A stretch of 5,600 nucleotides of DNA from the NCBI GenBank assembly GCA_905210905.1, contig CAJLYQ010000077.1, positions 1 to 5,600 of the forward strand. The letters are read 5' to 3'. Source of the stretch: an uncultured Christensenella sp. (GTDB lineage: Bacteria; Bacillota; Clostridia; Christensenellales; DTU072). Positions 4,905-5,600 of the stretch are shown piece by piece; positions within the stretch are counted from its first letter, which is position 1; each line of letters begins with the position of its first letter. Made by a program: the position numbers and the translations under genes. The notes beneath the pieces are model-generated. The model had not been told where the DNA came from, made no database searches, and saw nothing but the letters and a program-made list of their open reading frames with translations.

Positions 4905-5600
4905 TTACCTCCCGAGTTCTTCCATAGCGGACGCATAAAGTTCGTCGGTAATCGTCATCGAGTGAGATCCCACGAGCGCGTTCTTCACCATACTTACTCC
5001 GCTGCCTTTAACGGTGTTAAGAATAATCATAACCGGCTTACCTTCGACTTTTAAGGCCTTTTCAATCGCTTTGTCTATTTTGTCTACGTCGTTGCCGTCC
5101 TTAACGTCGATAACGTGCCACCCGAACGCTTTCCATTTATCCGTAAGCGGTTCGAGTCCGTTGACGTTCGCAACGTAATCGTCGAGTTGCAGTTTGTTAT
5201 AATCGGTAAACGCAATCAGATTGTCGAGTTTCTTGTTGCCGGCATACATCGCCGCTTCCCAAATCTGCCCTTCCTGACTTTCGCCGTCGCCGATGATAGC
5301 GTAAATTCTCGCTCCGTCTTTCTTAAGTTTCGACGCAAGCGCCATTCCTACCGCACAACTGAACCCCTGTCCGAGCGACCCTGCCGTCATATCCACTCCC
5401 GGCGTCTTGTTCATATCGCAGTGACTCGGAAAACGAGTTCCGCCCTTGTTAAGCGTCTTTAACTCTTCTTTGTCGAAATATCCTTTTTCGGCAAGCACGG
5501 AATAAACCGCCGGACCTGCGTGTCCTTTGCTGCAAACCAGCCTGTCCCTTCCTTCTTTTTGCGGATTTTGCGGATCTACGCGCATATATTTTCCGTAAAG
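4905..5600 (-). CDS. Transketolase, N-terminal (TPP-binding) subunit, 5' end outside window
   Basis: First half of the split transketolase, binding the diphosphate end of thiamine diphosphate. The frame is open to the window edge (Leu-Tyr-Gly-Lys-Tyr before the Met at 5585), so that Met is internal; roughly 40-50 N-terminal residues are probably missing. Counting from that Met, SKGHAGPA (19-26) has the conserved active-site histidine. GSLGQGFSCAVG (69-80) is the cofactor-loop motif. IIGDGESQEGQIWEA (97-111) through DYNK (128-131) forms the GDG...N metal/TPP motif. FGWHV (154-158) and TVKGSGVSM (191-199) follow. The end reads VGSHSM instead of the WHG seen in full-length transketolases at this place; other short N subunits also vary here. 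It heads the visible part of the operon, and any promoter lies beyond 5600. Confidence 0.93.
   Translation of the reverse strand, partial: LYGKYMRVDPQNPQKEGRDRLVCSKGHAGPAVYSVLAEKGYFDKEELKTLNKGGTRFPSHCDMNKTPGVDMTAGSLGQGFSCAVGMALASKLKKDGARIYAIIGDGESQEGQIWEAAMYAGNKKLDNLIAFTDYNKLQLDDYVANVNGLEPLTDKWKAFGWHVIDVKDGNDVDKIDKAIEKALKVEGKPVMIILNTVKGSGVSMVKNALVGSHSMTITDELYASAMEELGR
4908..4913 (-). promoter_or_regulatory. Ribosome binding site of the transketolase C subunit, inside the N-subunit gene
   Basis: GGGAGG on the minus strand is formed by the last two sense codons (Gly-Arg) of the N subunit, followed by its TAA, two bases and the ATG at 4902. Five bases separate it from the start. The overlap is the basis for proposing translational coupling. 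Confidence 0.85.

Noticed and set aside
3688..4938. Plus-strand reading frame of 416 codons across the ligase start and transketolase C subunit
   Set aside because: It overlaps two recognised genes and their junction, is very rich in Arg, Phe, Tyr and Ser as expected of an antisense shadow, and shows no family motif.
5583..5585. ATG at 5585 as the start of the transketolase N subunit
   Set aside because: The frame continues to the window edge with family-like residues, and the protein would lack its first segment; no ribosome binding site precedes it.

Overview
The window looks like a piece of an uncultured or little-studied Clostridia (Bacillota) chromosome. The signs are moderate GC content, strong AGGAG-type ribosome binding sites, a two-subunit transketolase, a clostridial-type galactokinase C-terminus, and gene gaps filled with palindromic repeats. 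This placement is inferred from style and family resemblance, not from a marker gene.

Left part, plus strand (1-1706): the last 86 codons of a galactokinase are followed after 15 bp by a complete nicotinate phosphoribosyltransferase (pncB). The short gap and good ribosome binding site suggest co-transcription. One gene feeds galactose into glycolysis and the other salvages nicotinic acid for NAD.

Middle part (1707-2297): a roughly 590-bp region where the plus-strand and minus-strand gene groups converge. Its left two thirds are non-coding and full of hairpins: a symmetric A-H-H-A' repeat cluster (1731-1863), two further inverted repeats, and a palindromic element of a type that looks interspersed (1996-2043). 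Its right third holds a probable 39-codon minus-strand gene (2105-2224) with an acidic PVQDADDL tail, then the intrinsic terminator of the minus-strand operon (2269-2292). A perfect 15-bp inverted repeat links the leader of the small gene with the end of the acyl-CoA ligase gene.

Right part, minus strand (2298-5600): a three-gene operon read right to left. It contains the transketolase N-terminal (TPP-binding) subunit, running off the window; the transketolase C-terminal subunit, 2 bp later and probably translationally coupled; and an AMP-forming acyl-CoA ligase, 22 bp later. The two transketolase subunits should form one enzyme moving two-carbon units between sugar phosphates. The acyl-CoA ligase has all the adenylation motifs, but nothing in the window shows its substrate or why it sits with a transketolase.

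The main genes are ordinary metabolism. The least explained content is in the convergent intergenic region: the small conserved-looking protein and the structured repeat cluster.
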